Shown in pieces: positions 6,886-15,220 of a stretch of DNA of 64,000 bases. How positions within the stretch are numbered: position 1 is the stretch's first letter; each line of letters opens with the position of its first letter. Under the pieces are notes generated by a model. That model ran no database searches. It was not told where the DNA came from and worked only from the letters and a program-made list of their open reading frames with translations. Location of the stretch: assembly GCA_050516505.1 (NCBI GenBank), contig CP191518.1:3472001-3536000 (forward strand), written 5' to 3'. The stretch is from Scandinavium ludwigii_A (GTDB lineage Bacteria > Pseudomonadota > Gammaproteobacteria > Enterobacterales > Enterobacteriaceae). The translations under genes and the position numbers were made by a program.

Positions 6886-8538
6886 TTACTGCCAGCTCAC
6901 TTCCCCTTTCGGTTCGTAAATATTCACATCCAGCGGCGAATTTTGCTCGACGTACTGTTTCAGTACTTCCGCATCGATAAACCCGGTATTCACATAGCCC
7001 GGTTTAGTCTCAATATGCGGATAGCCGTCGCCGCCAGTGGCGTTAAAGCTCAGCGTCGCCATGCGGTAGGTTTTGTTCGGGTCAATCGGCTCGCCTTTGA
7101 TTTTCAGGTCGTTCAGTTGACCGCCTTTCGCCACAAAACTGACGTTCGCAAACTGCGGATACGCCCCTGAATCCGGCTTCATCTGCGCGACCGCCGTCAG
7201 ATAATCTGTCACTTCTTTGCCGGTCATATCGACATACACCACCACGTTGCCAAACGGCTGCACTTTCAGTACGTCTTTGTAGGTAATTTTGCCCGCTTCG
7301 ATGGAATCACGGATCCCGCCGCCGCTCATTACCGCGAAATCAGCGTTCGTACGCGCCATTTGCGCCGCCAGAATCAGATGGCCCATGTTGGTTTGCACGA
7401 AACGCACTTTGCTGCGATCGCCTTCAAGATGGCCATTCACATCACCCACTTTCACGCCCAGCTGCGCTTTACCTTTGTTCTGGAACGGGGTCAGCAGCGA
7501 GAGCATCTGCGGGTTTTCCGGGATTTGCGGGGTGTAAAGTACGCGCTCACTTTGCCCGTTATCGTACGTCACCTTTTTCTTCAGGTTGACCGGGATCAGC
7601 TGGTAATGCACCAGCTTCATTTCGCCGTTGCGGAATTCGAAATCTGCCCGACCCACGTATTTGCCCCATTCATGGGCCTGCACAATCCAGATACCGTTTT
7701 GCTTATCCGGCGCGCACGGCGTGCCCGGCACGTAATCGGCCTGCTTTTTATTCTCTGACGCCATGCACACCGGATCCTGTGAGTGACCGCCCACAATCAT
7801 CGCCAGCGAACCGGCGGGCAGGCTGCGTGCCATTTCCACATCGCCCGCTGCGTTAGAGCCGTGGTCACCGTTGTCGTAATGGCCCATGTGCGTTGCGGCG
7901 AGGATAACGTCCGGCTTCTGCGTTTGCTGCAGTTCCTGAATCACCAGCTTCGCTTCTGCGGCTGGATTACGGAATTCGATATCGGTGAAATTTTCCGGGT
8001 TACCTATTTTGGCGGTGTCGTCGGTGGTTAAACCCATCACCGCGATTTTCAGTCCCTGACGGTTAAACAGCGCCCACGGTTTAAACAGACGTTCGCCGGT
8101 GCTTTTCTGGTAAATATTGGCGGACAGGAAGGGGAACTTAGACCATTTTTCCTGCTGACGCAGAACCGACAGCGGGTTATCGAACTCATGGTTGCCGACC
8201 GCCATCGCGTCGTAGCCGACCAGATTCATGCCGCGGAAATCGGGTTCGGCGTCCTGCAAATCAGATTCCGGTACGCCGGTGTTGATATCACCACCCGACA
8301 AAAGCAACACGCTGCCGCCTTCCGCTGCCACTTCTCGACGAATACCGTCCACCAGCGTCTTTTGCGCCGCCAGACCGTATTCACCGTATTCGCTGCGCCA
8401 GAAATGGCCGTGGTGATCGTTGGTATGCAGGATGGTGATTTTGTAGGTTTTATCCTGCTCATACGCCTGCACTTGCAGGCTGGTCAGCGACCATGCTGCC
8501 AGCATTGCCAGCGCCACACCGCGTTTCAAACATTTCAT
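6886..8538 (-). CDS. ushA: UshA, periplasmic UDP-sugar hydrolase/5'-nucleotidase
   Basis: This 550-residue exported enzyme hydrolyses UDP-glucose and nucleotides in the periplasm for salvage. A signal peptide (MKCLKRGVALAMLAAWSLTSLQVQA) precedes YEQDKTYKITILHTNDHHGHFW. The metallophosphoesterase dimetal motifs NDHHG, GGDINTG, GNHEFDNP and GGHSQDPVC follow. The C-terminal nucleotide-binding domain has NATGGDGYP. The start at 8538 is preceded by AGGGAGAGAG; an upstream in-frame ATG at 8628 would mask the signal peptide. Confidence 0.96.
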   Translation of the reverse strand: MKCLKRGVALAMLAAWSLTSLQVQAYEQDKTYKITILHTNDHHGHFWRSEYGEYGLAAQKTLVDGIRREVAAEGGSVLLLSGGDINTGVPESDLQDAEPDFRGMNLVGYDAMAVGNHEFDNPLSVLRQQEKWSKFPFLSANIYQKSTGERLFKPWALFNRQGLKIAVMGLTTDDTAKIGNPENFTDIEFRNPAAEAKLVIQELQQTQKPDVILAATHMGHYDNGDHGSNAAGDVEMARSLPAGSLAMIVGGHSQDPVCMASENKKQADYVPGTPCAPDKQNGIWIVQAHEWGKYVGRADFEFRNGEMKLVHYQLIPVNLKKKVTYDNGQSERVLYTPQIPENPQMLSLLTPFQNKGKAQLGVKVGDVNGHLEGDRSKVRFVQTNMGHLILAAQMARTNADFAVMSGGGIRDSIEAGKITYKDVLKVQPFGNVVVYVDMTGKEVTDYLTAVAQMKPDSGAYPQFANVSFVAKGGQLNDLKIKGEPIDPNKTYRMATLSFNATGGDGYPHIETKPGYVNTGFIDAEVLKQYVEQNSPLDVNIYEPKGEVSWQ

Positions 8539-8712
8539 GACTCTCTCCCTGACTGAATGACAAGTGCAGAAATTACAATGAGTAACAAGCATAGACAAAT
8601 ATGTTTTCAGAATTGAGACTTTCTTCAAACGTCCGACACCGTTATCTTAGTCTGATAATTATTACAGAGTCGATTTTCCCCAACATCGCAAACAACTACT
8701 TAAGTGAAATCT

Positions 8713-9933
8713 ATGGCAATCAGTGAAACCAGTCCGACGCTGTCAGGCCCATCTGCGCCGCCGCAAAAGGCCAGAACCTCCTTTGGCATTCTGGGCGCAA
8801 TCAGCCTTTCCCACCTGCTAAACGATATGATCCAGTCGCTGATTCTGGCGATTTACCCTCTGCTGCAATCTGAGTTCTCTCTGACCTTCGTGCAGATTGG
8901 GATGATAACCCTCACCTTCCAGCTTACCTCTTCGCTATTGCAGCCGGTGGTGGGTTACTGGACCGATAAATACCCGATGCCGTGGTCGTTGCCGATTGGC
9001 ATGTGCTTTACCCTGAGCGGGTTGGTGCTGCTGGCGATGGCGGGCAGCTTTGAAGGCGTGGTACTGGCGGCGGCATTGGTCGGGACCGGGTCTTCGGTGT
9101 TCCATCCGGAATCCTCCCGCGTAGCGCGTATGGCCTCCGGCGGGCGTCATGGTCTGGCGCAGTCGCTGTTCCAGGTCGGTGGCAACTTCGGTAGCTCGCT
9201 GGGTCCATTGTTGGCGGCGCTGATCATCGCCCCCTACGGCAAAGGAAACGTGGCGTGGTTCGTGCTCGCCGCGCTGCTGGCGATCGTGGTTCTGTCGCAG
9301 ATCAGCCGCTGGTACGCCGCTCAGCACCGGATAAACAAGGGCAAACCGGTCGCGAAAATTATTAATCCGCTGCCGCGCAACAAAGTGATTCTGGCCGTGA
9401 GCGTCCTGTTACTGCTGATATTCTCCAAATACTTCTATATGGCGAGTATTAGCAGCTATTACACCTTTTATCTGATGCATAAATTCGGATTAACGGTCCA
9501 GAATGCGCAGTTCCACCTGTTTGCCTTCCTGTTCGCAGTGGCAGCCGGCACCGTGATTGGCGGGCCTGTCGGTGATAAGATCGGACGTAAATATGTGATT
9601 TGGGGCTCTATCCTCGGCGTTGCGCCGTTCACGCTTATTTTACCTTACGCAACGCTGGAATGGACCGGAATTTTAACGGTGATCATTGGATTTATCCTCG
9701 CCTCGGCATTTTCCGCCATTCTGGTGTACGCTCAGGAGCTGCTACCGGGCAGAATCGGCATGGTTTCCGGGCTATTCTTCGGCTTCGCATTCGGCATGGG
9801 TGGCCTTGGTGCTGCGGTTCTGGGGGTGGTTGCCGACCATACCAGTATCGAAGAGGTCTATAAAATCTGTGCTTTCCTGCCTTTACTTGGGATGTTGACC
9901 ATATTCCTGCCTGACAATCGTCATAAAGCCTAA
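8713..9933 (+). CDS. fsr: Fsr, fosmidomycin efflux MFS transporter
   Basis: This 406-residue, 12-helix major facilitator exporter is the same length as E. coli Fsr. Diagnostic stretches are SFGILGAISLSHLLNDMIQSLILAIYPLL, the loop GYWTDKYPMPWSLPIG, FHPESSRVARMASGGRHGLAQS and the second-half GDKIGRKY motif. Overexpression in E. coli confers fosmidomycin resistance; the physiological substrate is not settled. I chose ATG 8713 for agreement with the family N-terminus. The only longer start is a GTG at 8704, and no strong ribosome site is visible for either. Confidence 0.94.
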   Translation: MAISETSPTLSGPSAPPQKARTSFGILGAISLSHLLNDMIQSLILAIYPLLQSEFSLTFVQIGMITLTFQLTSSLLQPVVGYWTDKYPMPWSLPIGMCFTLSGLVLLAMAGSFEGVVLAAALVGTGSSVFHPESSRVARMASGGRHGLAQSLFQVGGNFGSSLGPLLAALIIAPYGKGNVAWFVLAALLAIVVLSQISRWYAAQHRINKGKPVAKIINPLPRNKVILAVSVLLLLIFSKYFYMASISSYYTFYLMHKFGLTVQNAQFHLFAFLFAVAAGTVIGGPVGDKIGRKYVIWGSILGVAPFTLILPYATLEWTGILTVIIGFILASAFSAILVYAQELLPGRIGMVSGLFFGFAFGMGGLGAAVLGVVADHTSIEEVYKICAFLPLLGMLTIFLPDNRHKA

Positions 9934-9937
9934 TTTT

Positions 9938-9972
9938 ATGGCCGTCAGATTGAAACACTGACGGCCATTTCC
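9938..9972 (+). terminator. fsr terminator
   Basis: Perfect 11-bp stem ATGGCCGTCAG (9938-9948) / CTGACGGCCAT (9958-9968), nine-base loop, then a short TT run. It lies just after the fsr stop. Confidence 0.75.
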
Positions 9973-10167
9973 CTAAGGTTTATCAGTCCTCTTTCCTCAT
10001 GAGTCCCATTCTTTTCCCATCTGTGCGTTTTTTGCGTCTAATTCCTTTTTTATTATAAATTCAATAATTATTCATAAACAGAATGGTCAAAATTGTCATA
10101 AACTATTAATCGGTTTTTTGGCTTTTTAGGCCAGAAATGGAACCCAGCAGCCACGAAAGGAGACGGA

Positions 10168-11829
10168 ATGCATCACGCGACACCGCTAATCACCACCATT
10201 GTAGGGGGGCTCGTCCTCGCCTTTATCTTCGGCATGATTGCCAACAAGCTGCGTATTTCTCCTCTGGTGGGCTATTTATTAGCCGGCGTGCTGTCAGGAC
10301 CCTTTACCCCCGGCTTCGTGGCCGATACCAAACTTGCCCCTGAACTGGCGGAACTCGGCGTAATTTTGCTGATGTTCGGCGTTGGGCTGCATTTCTCACT
10401 GAAGGATTTGATGGCGGTGAAGGCCATCGCCATTCCCGGAGCTATCGCACAAATTGCGGTCGCCACGCTGCTGGGTGTGGCGCTTTCTGCCGGATTAGGC
10501 TGGTCGCTCATGACCGGCATCGTGTTTGGCCTGTGTCTTTCTACCGCCAGTACCGTGGTGCTGCTGCGCGCGCTTGAGGAGAGACAGTTGGTCGACAGTC
10601 AGCGCGGGCAAATTGCCATCGGCTGGCTTATTGTCGAAGACCTGGTGATGGTGCTGACGCTGGTGATGCTGCCCGCGATTGCCAGCATGACCGAACAAGG
10701 CGATGTGGGTTTCGCCACGCTGGCGCTCGACTTAAGTCTGACCATCGGCAAAGTTATCGCCTTTATCGCCGTGATGCTGCTGGTAGGCCGCCGTCTGGTG
10801 CCGTGGATTTTAGCCCGCAGCGCAGCCACCGGCTCTCGCGAATTGTTCACCCTCTCGGTGTTGGCGCTGGCGCTGGGCATCGCTTTTGGCGCGGTTGAAC
10901 TGTTCGATGTCTCTTTCGCCCTCGGCGCGTTCTTCGCCGGGATGGTGCTCAACGAATCTGAACTCAGCCATCGCGCCGCGCACGATACGCTACCGCTTCG
11001 CGATGCCTTCGCGGTGCTGTTCTTTGTGTCCGTCGGGATGTTGTTCGACCCGATGGTGCTTATCGAGCAGCCTCTGGCGGTGCTGGGCACGCTGGCGATT
11101 ATCATCTTCGGTAAGTCAGCCGCCGCGTTTCTGCTGGTGCGTCTGTTCGGGCATTCGCAACGTACCGCGCTGACCATTGCCGCGAGCCTGGCGCAGATTG
11201 GTGAGTTCGCGTTTATTCTTGCCGGTCTCGGCATGGCGCTGGGCCTGCTGCCACAGGCCGGGCAGAATCTGGTGCTGGCAGGAGCGATCCTGTCGATTAT
11301 GCTCAATCCGGTGCTGTTTGCGGTACTGGAAAAATACCTCGATAAAACCGAAACCCTCGACGAGCAGACCCTCGAAGAAGCGATTGAGGATGAAAAACAG
11401 ATCCCTGTGGATATCTGTAATCATGCGCTGCTGGTTGGCTTTGGCCGCGTCGGCAGCCTGTTGGGCGAGAAGCTGATGGCTCAGGGCATTCCGCTGGTCG
11501 TGATTGAAACATCACGCACCCGCGTCGACGAGCTGCGCGAACGCGGCATCCGGGCGGTGCTCGGCAATGCGGCGAGCGAAGAGATTATGAATCTGGCGCA
11601 TCTGGACTGCGCGCGTTGGCTGTTGCTGACCATTCCGAATGGCTACGAGGCGGGCGAGATCGTCGCGTCGGCCAGAGAGAAATGCCCGACCATTGAGATT
11701 ATTGCCCGCGCGCATTATGACGATGAGGTGGATTACATCACCGAGCGTGGCGCGAATAAGGTAGTGATGGGCGAGCGTGAGATTGCCAATACGATGTTGA
11801 CGCTGCTGGAGAAACCGGCGGCAGAGTAA
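10168..11829 (+). CDS. ybaL: YbaL, KefB/CPA2-type cation:proton antiporter
   Basis: The 553-residue protein has a CPA2 membrane domain of 12-13 helices. It carries ISPLVGYLLAGVLSGPFTPGF near residue 30 and the conserved GVILLMFGVGLHFSLKDL, LIVEDLVMV and HDTLPLRDAFAVLFFVSVGMLFDP segments. A cytoplasmic RCK/TrkA-N domain follows from about residue 415 (HALLVGFGRVGSLLGEKL). The arrangement resembles glutathione-gated KefB/KefC, but the transported ion and ligand of YbaL are not established. A GAAAGGAG ribosome site precedes the ATG. The 234-base gap before it holds the fsr terminator and an A/T-rich presumed promoter region. Confidence 0.93.
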   Translation: MHHATPLITTIVGGLVLAFIFGMIANKLRISPLVGYLLAGVLSGPFTPGFVADTKLAPELAELGVILLMFGVGLHFSLKDLMAVKAIAIPGAIAQIAVATLLGVALSAGLGWSLMTGIVFGLCLSTASTVVLLRALEERQLVDSQRGQIAIGWLIVEDLVMVLTLVMLPAIASMTEQGDVGFATLALDLSLTIGKVIAFIAVMLLVGRRLVPWILARSAATGSRELFTLSVLALALGIAFGAVELFDVSFALGAFFAGMVLNESELSHRAAHDTLPLRDAFAVLFFVSVGMLFDPMVLIEQPLAVLGTLAIIIFGKSAAAFLLVRLFGHSQRTALTIAASLAQIGEFAFILAGLGMALGLLPQAGQNLVLAGAILSIMLNPVLFAVLEKYLDKTETLDEQTLEEAIEDEKQIPVDICNHALLVGFGRVGSLLGEKLMAQGIPLVVIETSRTRVDELRERGIRAVLGNAASEEIMNLAHLDCARWLLLTIPNGYEAGEIVASAREKCPTIEIIARAHYDDEVDYITERGANKVVMGEREIANTMLTLLEKPAAE

Positions 11830-11850
11830 GTTCGTTTCCCCTCTCCCCGA

Positions 11851-11871
11851 CCCTCTCCTACAGGGAGAGGG
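11851..11871. repeat. CCCTCTCC/GGAGAGGG palindrome, ybaL-gsk junction
   Basis: CCCTCTCC (11851-11858) and GGAGAGGG (11864-11871) form an 8-bp stem with loop TACAG. It lies between the convergent ybaL and gsk stops and is the second copy of the dispersed family. Confidence 0.7.
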
Positions 11872-11886
11872 AGCATACGCCAAGCC

Positions 11887-13191
11887 TCAACGATCCCAGT
11901 AGGACTCTTCCAGACTGTCTTCCCGCTCCGGCAAACCGCGTGTCAGGCGTGGGGAGTGCTGGTTCAGTACCTGATAGCTCACCCGGTTAGCGTATTTACA
12001 CACCTGCGCCAGCGAGGAATAGGTCAGCCACGTAAACGCGTGTTTGCTGGAATTCGGCACATTGCTGCGGTGGAAATTATTCGCCGTGATGTCATGCAAC
12101 AGCGCGGCCAGCGCACCATCACCCGCGCCATTGGTATTCATGATTTTCTCCGGCCCGCCCATATACGGGGCGATGTGGGAGTAAATACGCAGCGGCTGCT
12201 GGCAGTCTTTGTGGCGCATCGCGCGGCTGAATTCATACTGGTTAAATTCGGCAATCGCCCCCGGCAGCAGCGGATGCTGGGTCAGGCGTTTTTTCTCTTC
12301 TTCGGTGAAACCTGCCATGTACAGCCCAACCGGGCCGGCAGTACAGAGCACTAAATCCACCCAATCCAGCGCTTTGTCAGACGCCAGCAGCGGGTCGGCA
12401 ATGCCGGTCAAGGCTTCAGCTTCTTCTTCATTCATCGCCAGAATCGAGACGTTTTCTTTGAGGAACGCCTGCCACCAGGCCGGATCGTCGGCAATAACGT
12501 ATTTGGTTCCCAGTGTCAGCACCACCGGTACGTCGTGCTTTTTGGCGTATTCCACCGCTTTCATGGTCGCGTCACGCATCGGCTCGCCGGGCTTGCAGCG
12601 AACCAGATATGACGTCAGTACCAGCGCCGAGGCGCCCGCAATCACATCTTCAGGGATGCTTTCCGGGTTCAACTGGTTCATGTGGCCTGGGCTAATCGCA
12701 AAGGTACGCTCGCCGCTATCGCTGATAAGCGTGAAGCAGCGACCGATTGGCCCGTCTACGCCCTGCAAGTAGTTGAGATCCGTGCGGCTGGAGGTGTTGC
12801 AGAGATAACGATAGGCGTAGCCACCGATTTCGATGTTGCTGCACATCACGCCAAGCAGGACGGAACGGTCATCGGCCAGCACCGAGTAGTTGTGCATAGT
12901 GTTGCCGATGGTGCCACCGGCAAACTGATGGGTAATCAAGTCTTTACTCACCAGTTCCTGATAAAGCGCTTCCGCCACATCGTCTTCAATCACCAGCGAA
13001 TGCCCGCTGCTCAGGCCGTAACGGGCGACAAACCCATCATCTACTTTGGCTTCGATATCCACCAGCGTCTGATCGATACCGACCACCCATGAAGCACTGT
13101 TTTCAGTTTCAGGCTGGATCTGCTGCAACAGTAGATCGCGGGCGTTTACGGGGAAGTAATGTTTGGATTTGCGTTTACCGGGAAATTTCAT
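11887..13191 (-). CDS. gsk: Gsk, inosine-guanosine kinase
   Basis: The 434-residue PfkB/ribokinase-family kinase phosphorylates inosine and guanosine to IMP and GMP in purine salvage. Visible features are VVGIDQTLVDIEAKVDD at residue 37, the glycine pair HQFAGGTIGNTMHNYSVLADD near 90, and the C-terminal PfkB signature NTNGAGDGALAALLHD near 355 with the catalytic Asp. Length matches the E. coli protein exactly. It is transcribed away from ybaL and sits downstream of hemH. Confidence 0.96.
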   Translation of the reverse strand: MKFPGKRKSKHYFPVNARDLLLQQIQPETENSASWVVGIDQTLVDIEAKVDDGFVARYGLSSGHSLVIEDDVAEALYQELVSKDLITHQFAGGTIGNTMHNYSVLADDRSVLLGVMCSNIEIGGYAYRYLCNTSSRTDLNYLQGVDGPIGRCFTLISDSGERTFAISPGHMNQLNPESIPEDVIAGASALVLTSYLVRCKPGEPMRDATMKAVEYAKKHDVPVVLTLGTKYVIADDPAWWQAFLKENVSILAMNEEEAEALTGIADPLLASDKALDWVDLVLCTAGPVGLYMAGFTEEEKKRLTQHPLLPGAIAEFNQYEFSRAMRHKDCQQPLRIYSHIAPYMGGPEKIMNTNGAGDGALAALLHDITANNFHRSNVPNSSKHAFTWLTYSSLAQVCKYANRVSYQVLNQHSPRLTRGLPEREDSLEESYWDR

Positions 13192-13218
13192 GGGATGCGG
13201 TCAGCTGGCTATGAATAA

Positions 13219-13244
13219 GCGGAGAATAGTAGCATATTCTCCGC
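13219..13244 (-). terminator. hemH-gsk intergenic hairpin
   Basis: Perfect 10-bp stem GCGGAGAATA (13219-13228) / TATTCTCCGC (13235-13244), six-base loop, then TTATTCAT on the minus strand. It is 23 bases after the hemH stop and 28 before gsk. It probably ends hemH transcripts; the T-run is poor. Confidence 0.55.
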
Positions 13245-13267
13245 CCGTTAGCTGCCCTGACTGCGGT

Positions 13268-14230
13268 CTAGCGGTAGGGTGCGGTCAGATTGACCATCAT
13301 CTCAATGTGCTCAGCCGAAGCATTTAACGCAGGAATGTATTCATACTTTTTACCACCGGCTTCCAGGAAGAACTCTTTGTTCTGTACCGCGATTTCTTCC
13401 AGCGTTTCCAGGCAATCTGCCGAGAAGCCCGGGCACATCACCTGCACATGCTGCACGCCTTTTTCGCCGAGCATTTTCAGCGTGGCGTCCGTGTACGGCG
13501 TCAGCCAGGGTTCTCGGCCAAAGCGCGACTGGTAGGTCATCATCACTTTGTCAGGCGAAATATCGAGGGCCGAAGCCAACTCGCGGGTGGTATCACGGCA
13601 GCGCTGCGGATAGTCATCGCCTTCGTCGGCATAGCGCTGCGGAATGCCGTGATAGGAGAGCAGCAGCACATCCGGCTCACCGTGTTCAGCAAACGAGGCT
13701 TTTGCGCTGCTGACCAGCGCCTGAATGTAGCCGTCATCGTCCGCGTAATCACGAATAAACGAGACGCCAGGAATGTGACGTTTGGTGGCTAAAATTCGGG
13801 CCAGTTCATCCCACACCGCCGCCACGGTTGAGCAGGAATACTGCGGGTAAAGCGGCAGGACAACAATATGATCGACATTATGGGTTAACAGCTCTTCCAC
13901 CGCGCTTGCCAGCGACGGTGAGCCGTAGCTCATGCCAAGCACCACCGGGGTGTCCGGTAAACGCTTCGCCAGCGCCTGCTGCTGCTGACGGCTGTACACC
14001 ATCAACGGGGAGCCTTCATCCATCCACACGGACTGATAGAGTTTCGCCACGCGCGGTGAGCGCAGCGGCAGAATAACGCCACGCAGAATCGGCCACCACA
14101 GCGCGCGCGGAGTATCAACGACGCGAGAGTCGCTGAGGAACTGGCGCAGATAGCGTTTAACCGCTTCCGGAGTGGGTGCATCGGGCGTGCCGAGGTTAGC
14201 TAACAGAATGCCGGTTTTCGTCTGACGCAT
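13268..14230 (-). CDS. hemH: HemH, ferrochelatase
   Basis: The 320-residue enzyme inserts Fe(II) into protoporphyrin IX, the last step of protoheme synthesis. Family motifs include TGILLANLGTPDAPTPEAVKRYL at the N-terminus, SPLMVYSRQQQ, LPLYPQYSCSTVAAVWDEL, and the active-site histidine in LLSYHGIPQRYADEGDDYP near residue 195. QSRFGREPWLTPYT and CPGFSADCLETLEEI are also present. Length equals the E. coli enzyme. It follows adk on the same strand with a hairpin between them. Confidence 0.97.
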   Translation of the reverse strand: MRQTKTGILLANLGTPDAPTPEAVKRYLRQFLSDSRVVDTPRALWWPILRGVILPLRSPRVAKLYQSVWMDEGSPLMVYSRQQQQALAKRLPDTPVVLGMSYGSPSLASAVEELLTHNVDHIVVLPLYPQYSCSTVAAVWDELARILATKRHIPGVSFIRDYADDDGYIQALVSSAKASFAEHGEPDVLLLSYHGIPQRYADEGDDYPQRCRDTTRELASALDISPDKVMMTYQSRFGREPWLTPYTDATLKMLGEKGVQHVQVMCPGFSADCLETLEEIAVQNKEFFLEAGGKKYEYIPALNASAEHIEMMVNLTAPYR

Positions 14231-14320
14231 TGCCGCCTCTTAGTCGTTAAATGGCTGATAATTGTAGCCGAAACGGCACAGAGAAGTATCTATTGGTGTG
14301 AGAGGTAAGATGAGAAATTT

Positions 14321-14343
14321 TCTCACCCGGGAGCCGGGTGAGA
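14321..14343 (-). terminator. adk terminator hairpin
   Basis: TCTCACCCGG (14321-14330) pairs perfectly with CCGGGTGAGA (14334-14343), loop GAG. On the minus strand AAATTTCTCATC follows. It lies 12 bases after the adk stop. Confidence 0.6.
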
Positions 14344-14354
14344 GATCCAACGGA

Positions 14355-14999
14355 TTAACCGAGGATTTTAGCCAGTTCAGCGCGAACGTCAGCCACGGCT
14401 TGGGTGCCGTCGACTTTGGCATACTTGGTGTTGCCAGCCTGCGCTTCTTTGGAGTAGTAGCCGATCAGTGGCGCGGTCATCTGATGGTATTCCACCAGGC
14501 GCTTACGCACGGTTTCTTCCTGATCGTCTTTACGGGTAGTCAGCTCTTCGCCGGTCACATCATCTTTCCCTTCCACTTTCGGTGGATTGAATTTGATGTG
14601 GTAAACGCGGCCAGAAGCGGCGTGTACGCGACGACCGATGATGCGGTCAACGATCAGATCGTCTGGTACCGCGAACTCGAGCACGTAATCCACGTTGATG
14701 CCCGCTTCTTTCATCGCGTCAGCTTGTGGAATGGTGCGTGGGAAGCCGTCGAGCAGGAAACCGTTACGGCAGTCTTCTTGCGCAATGCGCTCTTTCACCA
14801 GGGCGATAACCAGTTCATCAGTCACCAGCTTGCCAGCGTCCATGATGTCTTTCGCCTGTTTGCCGAGCTCAGAGCCTGACTTCACTGCGGCACGCAGCAT
14901 GTCACCGGTGGAGATTTGCGGAATACCGTACTTCTCCATGATGAACTGCGCCTGAGTTCCTTTACCCGCGCCCGGAGCGCCAAGCAGAATAATACGCAT
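14355..14999 (-). CDS. adk: Adk, adenylate kinase
   Basis: The 214-residue enzyme interconverts ATP + AMP and 2 ADP. MRIILLGAPGAGKGTQAQFI contains the Walker A P-loop. GIPQISTGDMLRAAV (AMP site), the adenylate kinase signature FLLDGFPRTIPQAD near residue 81, the LID domain GRRVHAASGRVYH, and RKDDQEETVRKRL follow. This is the long (LID-containing) form without the zinc cysteines, as in E. coli. The start at 14999 gives the canonical N-terminus; an upstream in-frame ATG at 15035 was rejected. Confidence 0.98.
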   Translation of the reverse strand: MRIILLGAPGAGKGTQAQFIMEKYGIPQISTGDMLRAAVKSGSELGKQAKDIMDAGKLVTDELVIALVKERIAQEDCRNGFLLDGFPRTIPQADAMKEAGINVDYVLEFAVPDDLIVDRIIGRRVHAASGRVYHIKFNPPKVEGKDDVTGEELTTRKDDQEETVRKRLVEYHQMTAPLIGYYSKEAQAGNTKYAKVDGTQAVADVRAELAKILG

Positions 15000-15143
15000 C
15001 GCGAAAATCCCCTCAAATGTCGTTTCAATTTTCAAAAGCGCTAAACGATACCACCAGACGGCGGCTCGCTCAAGGAAGGTGGGCGGGCTGAAACGGTTAA
15101 CGGCGGGATTTATTCGGTTCTGGAGGGACTCCCCCCACCCTAA

Positions 15144-15212
15144 CCCTCACCCCAAAGGGGCGAGGGAAATATTTTCACCCTCTCCCTTTTAGGGAGAGGG
15201 TCGGGGTGAGGG
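15144..15212. repeat. Double CCCTCTCCC palindrome, htpG-adk gap
   Basis: Two nested hairpins are present. The first pairs CCCTCACCCC (15144-15153) with GGGGCGAGGG (15157-15166), with one mismatch. The second, ACCCTCTCCCT (15177-15187) / AGGGAGAGGGT (15191-15201), is perfect. GGGGTGAGGG (15203-15212) also pairs with the first arm, so the whole block can fold as one structure. It lies just after the htpG stop, and the rest of the 221-base gap to adk (15000-15143) shows nothing further recognisable. Confidence 0.7.
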
Positions 15213-15220
15213 TTTATCGA

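Noticed and set aside
10599..11306. 235-codon minus-strand frame inside ybaL
   Set aside because: Ser/Ala/Arg-rich shadow composition; the opposite strand encodes an intact CPA2 transporter.
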